Shown here: piece by piece, positions 43,556-56,263 of the stretch
How positions within the stretch are numbered: position 1 is the stretch's first letter
How the letters are laid out: the number at the start of each line of letters is the position of its first letter
DNA from: Calonectria ilicicola
Lineage: Eukaryota; Ascomycota; Sordariomycetes; Hypocreales; Nectriaceae
Assembly: GCA_020809705.1 (NCBI GenBank)
Contig: CP085830.1
Location: 2,046,001 to 2,110,000, forward strand
DNA length: 64,000 nucleotides
Direction of reading: 5' to 3'
Translations under genes and position numbers: made by a program
Notes under the pieces: model-generated
The model's database searches: none
What the model saw: the letters and a program-made list of their open reading frames with translations, nothing else
What the model was told of the DNA's origin: nothing

Positions 43556-44862
43556 ATGGCTCTCTCTCCCGTCGTCACCCACACAGCCGAAACTATCCAG
43601 CAGAATCAACAGCTCGCTCGCGCAGTCTCATCTCCCCTCAAAAATGTTACATCTGGCCAGACTTCCTCGTCCAATGGCACCCCCAAGCTCCCTGCGCCAG
43701 CGATTCCAGCGCCGCCCACAGTGCCAACAACGCTGGATCTCGCAGAGCAGATGAACGATGAGGAAAAGAAGAAATGGGTCAAAGGTAAGAACACAGTCTA
43801 CAAGGCTTTCACCGTAGCTGTATTTTAATCAAGAATACTGTAGGCAAGAAACTAGGTGAAGGTACCTACGCTATCGTCTTCCTCGGTCACCTCCGCTCCG
43901 ACACTACCACGCGCGTCGCCATCAAGAAAATCAAGGTCCAAAAGGAATACGATGAGGGCATGGCACCCGACGCCGTCCGCGAACTCAAGCATCTGCAGGA
44001 ACTGCACCACCCCAACATCATCTCGCTCCTCTCTGTCTTCTCCTCCAAGGACCAGAACCTCAACCTTGTCCTCGAGTTCCTACCCCGCGGCGATCTCGAG
44101 ATGCTCATCCGCGACACGGACAACGTCCGCTATGGTGCCGCCGACATCAAAACATGGATGGGCATGCTTACCCGCGCCGTCTGGTTCTGCCACGAAAACT
44201 TCGTTCTCCATCGCGATATCAAGCCAAACAACTTGTTGATTGCCGCCGACGGCGAGGTCAAGCTTGCTGATTTTGGTCTTGCCCGCTCCTTCGCAGACCC
44301 CCACCAGCTCATGTCCTCGCGGGTCATTACCCGCTGGTATCGTCCTCTCGAGCTACTCTTCGACGCGAAACACTACAGCGGCGCCGTCGACGTCTGGTCC
44401 ATCGGCACCGTCTTTGCAGAGCTCATCATGCGCGCTCCCTATCTGCCTGGCAATACCGACATCGATCAGGTCAAGCTCATCTGCGAGGCCATCGGCACCC
44501 CCACTGAGGATAACTGGCCCGGTGTCTCCAAACTCCCAGGTTTTGCCGTGCCTGCGACACACCCGGTCCGCGGTAAAGACTGGTACGAAATGCGCTTCGG
44601 TACTGTTGGCTCCGACGGCGTCGATCTGCTCATGAAGACACTTATCCTGGACCCCAAGAAGCGCATCACAGCCCGCCAAATGCTCGAGCACCGTTGGTGG
44701 CACTCGGAACCCAAACCCACACGCAAGCAGGATCTCCCCAAGAAGGGTGGCACTACCGCAGAAGACAAGACGGGAGCCGACCTGAAGCGCCGTCAGGGCA
44801 ATGCTGATGATGACCGCGGCTCGAAGGTCGCTCGCAAGCTCGACTTTGGTGGAAAGGCTTAA
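43556..44862 (+). CDS. Cyclin-dependent kinase 7 / Kin28-like kinase
   Basis: Catalytic subunit of the CDK-activating kinase module of TFIIH, phosphorylating RNA polymerase II CTD. Two exons (43556-43784, 43844-44862, phase 1) give 415 residues; ATG in CCACCATGG. A 75-residue Pro/Ser/Thr-rich leader precedes the kinase domain: glycine loop GEGTYAIVF (81-89), ATP Lys104 in VAIKK, cyclin-binding helix PDAVREL, catalytic loop HRDIKPNN (199-206), DFG at 219-221, then MSSRVITRWYR. The T-loop residue aligning with CDK7 Thr170 is Ser234. The APE motif reads P-L-E (Leu245) rather than A/P-P-E. A basic tail (about 345-415) follows. The assignment to CDK7 rests on the overall pattern and on the NVRYG, LPGNTDIDQVKLICEAIGTPTEDNWPGV segment. 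Confidence 0.88.
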
Positions 44863-45347
44863 GCTCAACACTGCACAAGCAAAATAAGAGGAAGAGGAAG
44901 GGGAAAAAGAAAAGGTAGAAATCAGACGATACACATTTACACCCCATATCAGTCAGGGCAAGGGTGTAACGGTTGGACAAGGAAGCGGCATTCACGGCGT
45001 TTGGGTAGCAAGGGGAACTTGAAAACGGAGAGGCATAGAGATCTCTTGGGGTTGGGTTGGTCAAATCATAAATACATATATTCTAGGCATTTGGATTGAC
45101 TCTCGTTTTTTTTTTACTCTCATGACAGCCCGCATCTTGTGTAATTCTATAGCTTGGTTTTATATATCCCTTTCGGTTCGGTTGAGTTGCAAAATGAATT
45201 CCAATCAAGACGCTTGCTTCAACGGTTCATCACTTCTTTTTTTTCCAAATCTTCATAACACATCTCATCATCGCCACGCCATTCGGGCCATCTACTCCTA
45301 ACAGGGGGGGAAGGGGGGGCTACCGTTTCTTTTTATTTGCTTCTTAT
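44863..45347. other. Convergent 3' flanks
   Basis: Between stops of CDK7 (plus) and Rcy1 (minus). T-rich around 45100-45260, with poly-T and poly-G runs. Consistent with 3' UTRs. Confidence 0.6.
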
Positions 45348-48091
45348 TTACATGAGAGAACACTCCATGCCGTACATGGCTCTTTCAACACGCGTGCGCA
45401 CCTGGTACCAGTCAGCGCGACGTTGAGCATACTCGTAGACCTCCTCAGCACGAAAGACACCACCAAAGCGGTCACCATCAGCAATAACGGTGGCCATTTC
45501 CTTTGCGTGGCTAGGGTCGATGAGGTAAATCTGGGAGAGTTCTCGCAGGGCGCCAAAGTAGGCCAGGAGATCCTGATTACGGAGGGTGCGGATGTAGCCA
45601 AAGTAGAGGTTCATATCAGCAATGAGCTTTATGGCACCATCAGTGCTAATGCGCTGACGCTTGAGGTGCTTGCAGATGGCTGTAAAAAGACGCAGGCCAA
45701 CTTCGCCGTTAAAGACATCAAGCATCGACTTGTCTGTTGTACCGACCAACATTTTTGTGTGCGACGAAACAAGGTCGACGATGCGCTTAGCGGTCGCGGT
45801 TGGGCCAATATCTGACTCTGCAGCCGCGGCGGCAGCACTGGGGTCCATGCCAGCGGTGGTCGAGGGCGCGGGCGGGTTGTAGTCGGTAGGAGCCTGCGTC
45901 GTGCCTTGGAGATACTCAACCTCATCCATAAGGACGTCAATGCCCTTGTTTAGGCCTGCCGCAACACTCTCATCGAGCATCTGCTCAAACTTCTTCTTAG
46001 CCAAGCCAGCCGGGTCCAAGAAGTCGTTCCGGTCAGCAATTTTAGGTGTTGCCAACTGTTGCTCGTAGAAAACGTCAATCATTTGTGAGATGAGATCGCC
46101 TACATTGACAAGCTCGATAAAGGTGACAAGAGGAGCCACTCCAGCTTTGTTATGATCGCTGACCTCGCGGGGGTTGTAATGTGAGAGGTGTTCGACGGCC
46201 ATCTCAAAACCAGTCTTGACATGTTTCTGCCCGAGAATACGGAGCAGAACGACGAAAACAGTGGCGCATTGCTCCTTTGCTTCGCCACCAGCTTGTCCAC
46301 CCAACTTGATAAAGACAGAGGCACGTCCAAGACTCGATTTAGCAGCATGGACAAGGTTTAGAGCGACCTCAATGCTAAACAAGGACTTGATTCCTTCTAA
46401 TTTTGATGCCATAAGAGCTGCTTTAGCAGCAAGTTCGTCTGTGGGTGCCTTTTCTGGTAATGGGGTTCGACGCCCTTCGAGAGACAAATTCGGCGTCTCT
46501 GGTCGTGATGGTTGAGGGCTCAGGGTCACATTCGCGGCACCATTTGATTCTGGTGCAGGTGTGGTCGGTTTAGTGGCAAAAGGCGAGCCGAAGGTAGGGA
46601 GCACCGTCACGGGCATCATGACAACTTTTTTGAACGAACTCAAAAAGTCCTTTTTGTCGGCTGATCGATTAATGTTGGACATGAAGAATGATTCGAGTGA
46701 CGAATCTTGTTCAGAAAGCTTCTTCTCCCACCTCGCCACCTCAGTATCGGCGTGGTTTGTGAAGAAGTCCAGTTCTGCTTGGAGATAGAGGTCGAGATGA
46801 GGCTCGTATACTCTCAATGCAAGCTCTTTGATCGTTTCCTGAAGGTCCCGCTCTGATCCCTTTGGTGGCGTAAGTGATTGGAAGAAAAGCATCGTCTGTT
46901 CAAACAATCCCGATACAACCTTCAGATAAGATGCGATGCTGCGGGCATGAGCTTCGTCAAATAACGGGGTTGCGTATTCCATGATTATGTCTTCCCTCAC
47001 TTTGTCCATAAATGACCAGAAAACGGCGTGGGCATCAGGAAAGATGCGCTCCATGACACCGGCTTGTTCGTTGACCTTGGCGAGCAGCATCTCGAAAAAT
47101 AAACGAGATGGCTCCAGTGTTATTTCATCGGCTGCCGCGTGGTTGAGGCAGTCCATTGAGTTAACCATTAGCTCCCGGTCATTAAAAATCGGGTGCTTCT
47201 GAATAAATAAATCTAAACCGGCCCCGGTTGTGGCACCGTTCAGCATGTGCAAAACATGGGCATATCGGCGCATCCTGCCATCAACATCCCAAAATTCGTA
47301 TCCTTGCTCGAACTCGCGCAGCACAGCGCTCTCGAAGATCCCCGTCATATTGATCAACTTTTCCTCTCGATCAAAGCATCCAGGAGCCCAGTCGCTCTTG
47401 GCGAATCGACCCATGTTGGAGAGCATCTGCGCCTGCTTCTCGGGATCACGAAACGCCTGGAACAAGATGGGATCGGCATGACTCTTTGCTCGAACCAAGT
47501 CATAATAGAATGGCGCCATGGCAGCATAGATTTTTCCATACTCTTGCCGTGCGCCGCCGCGGATACTGCGCACCTTCTTGAATACATCGAGATATGCAGC
47601 GGGGTCTTCTGAGGCGTTAGTTGACGGAGCACCCAGGGTCATAGTCTCGAACCCATCGCGAACATCCGATTCCGACACCTGGTTCCGCTTGGCTTCCTCT
47701 GTTGCATCGAATATTGTCGTTGATGTGGGTTCGGCTTCAGCTGTCTTGCCCTGGGCTGCAGCCTTCTTTGCACGATCCATAGTCTCTCGCCTCCTTCGGA
47801 TCGCCTCTTCAAAACGCCGCCGTGCTTCTTGTTCATCCCAACATCCCATGCTTTTTAATCGGGAGACCCATCGGGTATCATCGTAAATCATTTCCTGCAT
47901 GCGGCGAGAAGCGCGGGCACATCGTAGCTGGTCGGCGACGGGGAGGTAGTCGAGGATTGAGACGAGGATTTCTAACGCCACCAGGTCAGCAAAAGTCTCA
48001 TCGCACAGAAAACAGTGGCGGTATGGCTCAGCAGCCATCACACAATGCCGCCCAACGTACCTGCCGGGAGACTAGACCGTGAGTCGAGCAT
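45348..48091 (-). CDS. rcy1: F-box recycling factor with CaaX box
   Basis: Rcy1 is an F-box protein that acts with Skp1, outside a classical SCF, in recycling from endosomes to the Golgi. Two exons (48091-48061, 47971-45348, phase 1) give 884 residues. I placed the start at ATG 48091 rather than at ATG 48038, because joining across the 89-nt intron (48060-47972) yields LPAEILVSILDYLPVADQLRCARASRRM, a textbook F-box, at residues 9-36. The body (about 160-860) is an exocyst Sec10-like helical domain, with YGKIYAAMAPFYYDLVRAKSH, MLNGATTGAGLDLFIQKHPIF and KSSLGRASVFI segments. The protein ends CSLM, a CaaX prenylation box as in yeast Rcy1. This combination is diagnostic. Confidence 0.93.
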
Positions 48092-49051
48092 CTCAGTAGC
48101 CTGTAATGTCCTCAGGATGCTGCCGCGGTTGGCGGCCGCATTCTTGGACTTGTACATGGCGGGCAGTAGGTCTGGAGTGTATTTGGTAGGCAGGCAACTT
48201 CATTCAGGGATCTGCGAGCGCTTCGAGTGTAAACTTGTGCCCCAGATGGGCTGGGTTGGCCAGTCGTGGCTCGGTTGTGAGTGTTTCTGGCACAGACCGT
48301 CTAACCCATCAACATGTCGCCACCAATCTGCCGACCCGTATCGACAGCGGCATTGAACGTTGGGCAGATGATCGTCGACGATGGAGCTTGTCGCGGAGGT
48401 TTCAGACTTGAGGCGTAGAATTGGCGGGACGGGTGAGGTTGCAAACGGTAAGATTGACAGATTTGGGGGTTCCCCTGTGGCGGCTAGATGTTACGTAGTT
48501 GCGACGCTGTCATGTTAGCTCATAGTTAGCAGAAGCTGGGCGGTATGATGATGCCCCGCATCAAGCAAAGCTTCTGGGCAACGCCCCTTATGCATGATAT
48601 TACCCTATAGCATCGAGCTTTTTAGGCATGTGCGCCAGTCTTCAACCATGATGTGATTTTTTTTTTAAACAAGCAACTAAATTAGTTACGATATTACATT
48701 CACTGGTAACAGGTTCACTTGGTCAACCGTGTAGTGTTTAAGAAAAAGTAATACTTTAAAACGCTGGCCTAAATTCAACACCACCCCTATGCATAAAAAA
48801 GGATGCCCAATCAGACTAATTCTGTCTACATGATTTTGCATATGTCCAACACCAAACTCCAAAAACATGCTCCAGCTATATCCATGCTTCAAGCATGGAA
48901 TACCAGACGAGCAAACAGCTCAGGTCTATGTTCTAAATATCGGTTTCTCTGATATGCGAATGCTATGCCTGGGTAAAACGCGATCGGAGCAAATGCCCCT
49001 ACTCTATCTCGCCATTTAGCCCTTGTCCGCAGGCGATGTATGTTTTTCTTC
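48092..49051. promoter_or_regulatory. Rcy1 promoter and aspartate kinase 3' flank
   Basis: About 960 bp, both flanking genes on the minus strand. AT-rich 48640-48900 near the aspartate kinase side. No coding frame of note. Confidence 0.5.
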
Positions 49052-51183
49052 TTATTCTAAGAATGTGAAAAGATGAGTGTGAAGAATATTCATGGCCCGG
49101 GTAGAATCTCGGGCATTTATCACACAAGAGATGTTGATCTCACTGGCACCTGCGTATTCCTCGTCAGCATCAATTCACCAACTAGATTAAAAAAAAGCAA
49201 CATACCTTGTGAAATCATCTCAATATTGACATTGTGCTCACCAAGAACTGAAAACATGTGTCCGGCAATACCAACCATGTTTTTCATTTCCGCACCGACC
49301 AAGCTCAAAATTGCCATGTCTGTCAAGACGGTGACCTCTCCGATAACGGCGAGCTCTTGGGTAGCTTTGGCTAAAGCCTCGATCTCAGTGCTGCCAGCGT
49401 GAATGGCCATGGAAACATGAACCTCACTGGTGGAAATAAGATCCACCGAGACGGAATGCTGGTCCAGGATGGCAAAAATTTTGGCAAAGAATCCGTGTGA
49501 GATGGAGCGCTTGTTGGAGTGAACGTTGATGACGCTGATGTGATCCTTAATGGTGACAGCCGTGGGACGCTTGGGCTTACGGCGGACTTTGCCCTCTCTG
49601 CTTGGTGACTGGCGTTGCAACTGGTGAGCAGCAGACAGAATGGGGTCGGGAACAACAATGGTGCCGTTGCCACGTGGATTCTTGACGTTCTTGATGCGGA
49701 TGGGGATCGGGGGCTTGGAGTGGATAACCTGGTCCATGGTGAGATGATGGATGACCTCGGAGCCGTAAAATGTCAGCTCGGCGGCTTCAGAGGGCGTAAT
49801 GGATGGTAGCAAGCGAGCCGTGGGCACCTTGGTCGGGTCAGCCGTGAAGATGCCGTCGACCTCCTTCCAGATCTGCAGTTCCTGGGCCTTGATGCCGACG
49901 GCGCAAAGGGCGGCGCAAAGGTCAGTGTAACCACGGCCAATATCTCCATCAATAAGACTGCCAGGGACGTTGCCAAAAAAGCCGGTAATGACGGGGATGC
50001 GGCCTTCACATGCGACAATCTTGCGAGCAAAGGCCTCGGAAGCAGTGCGGTAAAACTCGACATCCAAGATGCCGTTCATATCGTAGTGAAATGAATCAGT
50101 AAGGTCAACATATTCAGCATCCACGCCCTGGAATGAAAATCAGCACTCATTGTCCGCAAATTCCTTTTTCTTGAGCAAAAAAAAAAAAGCCTACCTCATC
50201 CTGTAACAAAGCAGCCATGAAACGGCAGCTCAGTTTCTCACCAAAGCTGATGACACGGTCCTTGGCGCGCGAATTGATCTCGAGATTGAAGCGCTTGGCA
50301 GCGACGACGTACTCAGTGAGCTCTTGGCATTCTTCCTCGATTTTCTTGACGAGCTTCTCGCAATGCACAGGGTCCTTGATGAAGGTCTGAGCAGCGGTAA
50401 CGTGGTCATGACAGATGTCCCTAATCAGGCTGCGAGCCTGTTCGACAAGCTCGCACTTGTGCTCCTCATCGGCGGTGCACATGGCAGCGCCAACGCCCCG
50501 GAGTGTGCCATAAACGCCGAGAAGTCTGTTGCGGGCCAAGGAGCCCCACGGGTTAGCCACTATGCACGATGATGCATAAAACAAGGCGGCGGCATAGTGC
50601 GCAGATGGCGGATGCGGATCGGAGAGCGGGGGTGAGTCAAGGCAAGAGTGAACGTGGCCAAAGGGGAAAAACGAACAACCATGATGGTATAGCCAGGAGG
50701 GGCTGCTACCGCTGAGGGAAATACTGAAATTAAGCCAATTGATGGCATTCGTAAACTTACCGGCTGGTGGTTCCCTCTGCTTTTTTGCCTGTGCTACGGG
50801 CAGAACAGACGACGATAACTCGATTTTGAGACAGATTGGCCCTGTTTGGAGGTGGAAAACGCGGGGTCAGCATCCCGCCGTGCCAATTGACGTGTGCTTG
50901 CTTTTTTTTTTCTTGGACATGGTTTTCGTCATGTCTCTAACACTGGGGTGATATCATACCTGACAATATCACGAGCAATCTATACAGAAACGACAATGTT
51001 AGAAACCAGTTTTTTTCTTAATCGGCAAGCCCACTCCCTCCACCGCCATGCGTGTCCTTTTTTTTTCTCTTGTCATGATGGGTGTCGACAAACCTTGTCT
51101 GGAAATTTACCAACGCTGGTGCCGCCAAACTTCTGGACGACCCAGCCGAAATCGGACTGGTTGTTGTAAACGGGACTAGGCAT
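49052..51183 (-). CDS. hom3: Aspartate kinase
   Basis: Phosphorylates aspartate, the first step towards threonine, methionine and isoleucine; cytosolic. Six exons (51183-51094, 50979-50960, 50841-50761, 50525-50195, 50127-49206, 49149-49052) give 513 residues. The N-terminus has KFGGTSV (18-24), the aspartokinase signature, then RVIVVCSAR, then SFGEKLSCRFMAALL, ITGFFGNVPG and GRGYTDLCAALCAVG, which form the nucleotide/aspartate site. C-terminal ACT domains, which mediate threonine feedback, are seen as VINVHSNKRSISHGFFAKIFAIL and ILSLVGAEMKNMVGIAGHMFSVL (about 370-490). Exon 2 is only 20 nt, and intron 3 (50760-50526) is long at 235 nt and contains TGAGTCA at 50633-50639. Last exon encodes GASEINISCVINARD, also canonical. 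Confidence 0.93.
50633..50639. promoter_or_regulatory. Perfect Gcn4/CPC1-type site TGAGTCA
   Basis: Within intron 3 of the aspartate kinase gene. TGA(C/G)TCA is the established Gcn4/CPC1 consensus for amino-acid biosynthetic genes. One 7-mer can occur by chance; a TGACTC core also lies upstream of the start near 51334. Function is inferred. Confidence 0.35.
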
Positions 51184-53602
51184 GATTGTGGAAATATTGA
51201 GAGGGCCTCTTCCCATTTCACAGTGTAAAGGCCTCCGGAGCTGATGCTGCGGAGGTATATGTAAAAGAAAGAAAAGAAAGAGAGGTTCGGTCTCGAAGCC
51301 AGAGGCTGAGTAAATACTCTACTCGAGGGCGTTGATTGGCAGCGAGTCACGGTGGAGTCGCCTCCGATGAGTAACCAAAAAAATTCCCAAGTCCGAATAG
51401 CGGAAAACGGGCTAGCAGCCAGATGGTAGAAGCGCCAAGAGTGCGACCCGCAATTGAATGAAGATGGCAAAAAGAGGCTAAAGGAGAGGCATTAGCATGA
51501 ATTAAGCCTTGGTTGACAGGAATATGACAGATGAAAGCATCCATGTGTATTCTTTTTTATTCTTTACACAGCAGATTCCCCAGCACTTTTCCTTAACCCT
51601 CACTCAAGTTACCTTTTGGTCCCGCTTGTATGACTCTACACTACAAACAAAGTGGCGGACAAAAAAAAAGAGAAATCGGACAAGGATCCCGTGCCAATAT
51701 CGGAGAGCTGAACTGAAGACAGAAATGATCCCGGGAACGGGAGCAGGAACGGCACGTAGACTTCGGTCGGACGGGAACCAAGAGGGTTGTGAGATCTGAC
51801 TACCAAGCGTAGCTCTATGCACGTAATGAAGATTGAGGCCGATGGTAGAGGGTCGTGGCGACTGGCGATTGGATAGGTGATTGTCCTTGTTTTCCCGTTG
51901 GCAAAAGGCAGATGCAATCGGCTTGGGCCTTGATTTCCATGTGAAGTGCGAAGTGGTCGTCGTGGAAGCAGAGGAGCAGAGGAGGGCGGGATCAACATTC
52001 AATCAACACCGAGTAAAGCAGGGCAGGGCGGGACAGAGCAGATAAAACTGCCTTTATTTATTATCCCTCCTCACCTCACCCATGTCCCTCCCTCAGTCTC
52101 CCCTTGGTCAGTCCTCATCTCTACAGCCTATGCAGTGCCATGGCTCTTGCAGACAGACAGGCAGTCTTTTTAAGTTCCCCCAATGCACTGTCAGCATGTC
52201 ATCACATTGCAAAGTGCGGTCGGCAGCCGGCAAAATGACTCGATAGACGCCAACCATCCCGTTCCGTCTTCGGCTGCTCTTCGCCCCTGTTCAGCCCGAG
52301 GGCCCCCACTTCTCTTTTTGTTTGGGTCTAGACCGCATGCGCCGTTGCATTAATTACCTTGTAAAACACACCCGTCTGCTCACTACTGTATGTCGTATTT
52401 CCTATCCCGCCATCGAACCATCATGTCCTTTATTAGGTTCCTCTGTCCGGCAGTGGCCGCTGACAAAATCTGTGGGGGAAAGGGAAAAGGAAGGGGCAAT
52501 GTCTTTTTTCGTCCATTTGCCCGCCGTCGCATCTTCTAGTTCGTGCATCCATCGACGCCGTCCGGGTTTTAGCTGCAGGACAGAGTAATATGAGCCATCA
52601 TCACTCACGCACTATCACTCGCACACTCATGCTCCGTCTCCCCGGGTGCACCATGTCTAAACTGGATTCACATTTACCCAGCTATCATATCAAATCCGTA
52701 AATTCGCAAGGACCAGCGGGCTTGCCTGGATAGCATTTCTTTTGCCTTTTCAACTGCTCAATTGGGATGAGACAGCTCGAACAAGCTCACGTCGAACCCA
52801 CAAATACCCTCGCATCACCGAGTTAGCAAACTCTAAGCAAGGGTGCGTCCAAATCTACAGCACGCAACGAATTTGATTCGGCTGCTCGGGATACTGGAGA
52901 CCTCTCTAGGTGGTTGATCGCGAATAATTCCATGTGGGAATAAGACCCACTCACACAAAACAAATCAGTCTTGTACCAACAAGCATTTGTAGATCCACAA
53001 GGCAACCCGAATTTGTCATTATGCACGATCAAGTATACAAGGTTCAGGTGCAGAAAGGTCGTGTTATACAATGTCATCCATTGCCAAACATCGACTCTTG
53101 CGCTTTGGATGGCGTCTGCAGGAGAGTAGGACTGTCTCAGACGGCCTAGCCAGACAACACTACAACATCCAAACATGTCAATTTTTAGGCAGTTGAAATG
53201 GTGTGATGAACAGGTAATGACGCATTCCATTCCATTTTCTGTCTCCTCAAAAGTGGCCAGATCCTATCATGGCCAATCCGTTTCCAAAAAGCCATTCCCA
53301 AAGTAAAGGGACAAGTACCACTTAAAATATACATACATCGAATAAACAGAAGCCACTGTTGCACACATCGGCCGCCTGTCAATGACGGCTTTGCCTTCAT
53401 CCTGTGCCAATGGAATCGAACCAGAACAGAACCACAATCACTCCAGATCCCCTGGACTGCCGTCATGCCGTCGTCCATTCATCCCATCATGCCGAATTAA
53501 CCCTCTGGGAAAGCCATATATTAAACCACCCGTATAGATAGATGCCACGCCCCGGAACGCCAGACCATTTCAACTCCAGTCACTCTCTTAATTAGACGAA
53601 AA
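51184..53602. other. 2.4-kb interval, aspartate kinase promoter and RFX 3' flank
   Basis: It includes the promoter of aspartate kinase (C/T-rich near 51500-51620 and 52050-52100) and the 3' UTR of the RFX gene. Open frames up to 150 codons are not protein-like. Nothing else recognised. Confidence 0.5.
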
Positions 53603-56263
53603 TCACAAGCCTGTGCCGGCTGACAGTTCATTGCCCGCCAGGAGACTGGGGTCCTGGTTTTCAGCCCCTGTGAAACCAAACTTGTCCATGGGGAAGTCTT
53701 CCTCGGGCGTCCGGATGCCGATCCCGCTGTCATCATGCGAGTCTCCACCATTCATTCCCATTGTGTTCTGACTTGATCGGCTTGGCGGAGGAAACGGGGC
53801 GCGCCCGGCTTGTCCCTGTGACATGGTGTTGAGGTTGATATCATCGCTGCCAGCGCTATACCTTGAAGGCTGTCGGCTTGTCTCCTTGGCGGTGTCCTGT
53901 GACTGTGTGTTGGTAGCAACCACGGTGGTGCTCTGAGTGTTCCTTTGCTTCATGAAGCCTCCTTGCTCTGCAAGGAAGCACACCATCTCGTCCACCCACG
54001 TCTTTGTCACCCACCATGATCCAAAACTCTTGCCCTGGGCCAGCGTGAGATCTCTCATCACTGCCGTACCGACTCGTTCCACACACCACACAAGGTCAGC
54101 ATGAGAGGCATAGGGAAATTTGGTCGGTAGCCCTCGCAAGAAGCCAACCCATCGATCGAGCACGTTGGCTCCGGTCGATTCGAGTTCATTTTCTCCATCA
54201 AGTTGCCGAGTACTGCGAGAGGCAACATCGCCATAAATAGTGAGGCATTCCACCTCCCACGGCACCTTGATGGGGTTTAAGAGGTCACGCATCTCATTGA
54301 GTAATAAGTTCACTACGTCGTCCATGCCCCTAGTAGGAATACATTCGGCGATCTTTCGAGGTCGAATCATTGTAATCCAATCCACATACATCTGGTCGCG
54401 GTTGGCAGGATTAGATAGCATATTGGCGGCAGCGTGGGCTGTTAAATTCACTCTCAGCGCCCTGTCCAATAGACCTGCGAACAGAGCTGCTGGTGCTTCC
54501 TTGGCTCGGATAACGTGTTGCGGCTGACCTTGGAACGAGTCACGAATATGCGGCACCAATCGTTCTGAAATGTTTCTCAAAGTATCCAATACTGGCTTGG
54601 GGACAACCTGCAGCGTTAAGGCCGACACGATGCTCATCATTCGCTGATACAGACTGAAATCGCACTGCTCAATCCAAGGCGCTAGCGCAGGGTTCCCAAA
54701 GAGTTTTTGTACAGGCATTGTCAAAGTTCCCTGGAAAGAAGTATACAAGTGGAAAAAGGTCTTCTCCCTACAGTATCGTATACATTCAATCAAAGATGTG
54801 CAGTGTGATCTGTATAAAGCGGATAATGATTTGGCGGCATCAGGGTCGGTTCCTTGTGGGAGATAGGATTCAATAGCAGGAAGCCCGACTGCTTGGGACT
54901 GCTCGATAGATTCGTCATTATCTGACAGGAACGCAAGTTCGAGTGTGGTTTTCGTAGATGTGGTGTGAAGGTGGTCGATGCTAGCCAGGTCAGGTTGGTT
55001 GTATATGCTATGCGACCTGCTTCCAATTGAACTGGAAGCGGTGGTGTTCTTGGCGTCGGTGCCAATGTGAGGTGATGGTAGGGAATCTCGACCTAGGTTT
55101 CCGCTTGATTGAGCGGGAGCAGTGCTGAGCACATGTCAGTACTTTGTCTCAAACAGCCTGGGGGCTGGGGTCAACATACCTGAAGCTCTGTGTAAAACTG
55201 CTGGCCTCGGGCAGAGGCCCCGGTGGTTGTGATGACGGTTCTCGGAGATCAGGCTGGTCATCAACAAGGGTGAAGTTGACATAGTGATACTTGGACTCGC
55301 CGCGAACACCGAGACGTCGAGTCTTGAGTCCGGGGAACAAGACGCGAACCAGCTTGCCGAAACTGGCTGGGTTAAGGACGGTAATCCTTTCCGTAGCACA
55401 TCGGGAAGCATAGTTGGCGTAGACTCGTCCACGAGGGACAGATCCCTTGCCTTTAGTACAGACAGAGTTGATCCTAAAGTTGTTAGCACATACTAGTCGT
55501 CTAACTCTATCAAGGACCTCGGGCGTACCAGAGCATGGCAAAAACTTGACGGGTTCGTTCCGAGTTGGGTCCGCGCTCGTTGCCGTGTAGCTCGCCGGCG
55601 ACATCCTGCAGGCTGCGATGCCTGTTCGCGCTGAAGAGCTGTCGCATCTCGAGTTCGTTGTTGGCGCTGGATCGGGTCGATGTTGGTTTAGGGGGGGCCG
55701 CGAGGCCCAGCATTGAGGAGTCGCCCTCATCGTGATCGTCGCGGTCCAGCATCTGGGCGCTGTCCTCGGTAAAGCTGGCGTTTGGGAACTGCTCAGCAGG
55801 AAGAGGGTGGCGGGGCATGGGATGCTTCTGCTGATACTGCAGCGGGTGGCCCATGGCAGCCCCCATGGACGCATCCATCGTGAACTCCTGACCCTGCATA
55901 TGAGTTGCGGCCTGCAGGATCAAGTCCTCAGGGGACATCTGAGGAGCGCCGCCCAGGTCCTTGTGATGGCCATGGTCATTGGCGAGCCATTGCCCGGAGT
56001 ACATGTCTGAGGCGTCGGCAAAGGCGGCCTGGTCGAGATTGTGCTGGTTGTTGACGCTGTGAATAGACGTTGTTGAGGCGCGAGAGAGCGGACGCTTTCT
56101 TGCTTTGATGGCAGCACGGGCAGCTGGGTTATCCACTGAAAAATAATTGTCAGCTCGATGAGGTTCGCATCGGGGGTGTGCGAAAAGTAGTTGAAGGCCG
56201 CGGGTGTTGTTGTGGTTGAAGTTGGGGTAGAAAAAAAAGGTGGAAGAACGTACTCTGCTCCAT
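53603..56263 (-). CDS. RFX-family transcription factor
   Basis: Winged-helix regulator related to yeast Rfx1/Crt1 and Aspergillus/Penicillium RfxA/CPCR1-type factors, linked with DNA-damage response and morphogenesis. Four exons (56263-56254, 56135-55529, 55473-55180, 55124-53603) give 810 residues. The first exon encodes only MEQ plus one base, joining to MDNPAARAAIKARKRPLSR. The RFX DNA-binding domain spans about residues 188-275, ending with YASRCATERITVLNPASFGKL, RVLFPGLKTRRLGVRGESKYHY and VNFTL; the Arg-rich recognition part RRLGVRGESKYHY is intact. The second half holds the long helical RFX dimerisation region (PWIEQCDFSLYQRMMSIVSAL). C-terminal region is Ser/Gly-rich. The intron in the DNA-binding domain (55528-55474) is precise at a Trp codon. 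Confidence 0.93.

Noticed and set aside
48038..48041. Start of Rcy1 at the ATG in the long exon
   Set aside because: Upstream exon starting at 48091 gives the perfect F-box LPAEILVSILDYLPV through a GTACGT donor; the alternative N-terminus has no homology sense.
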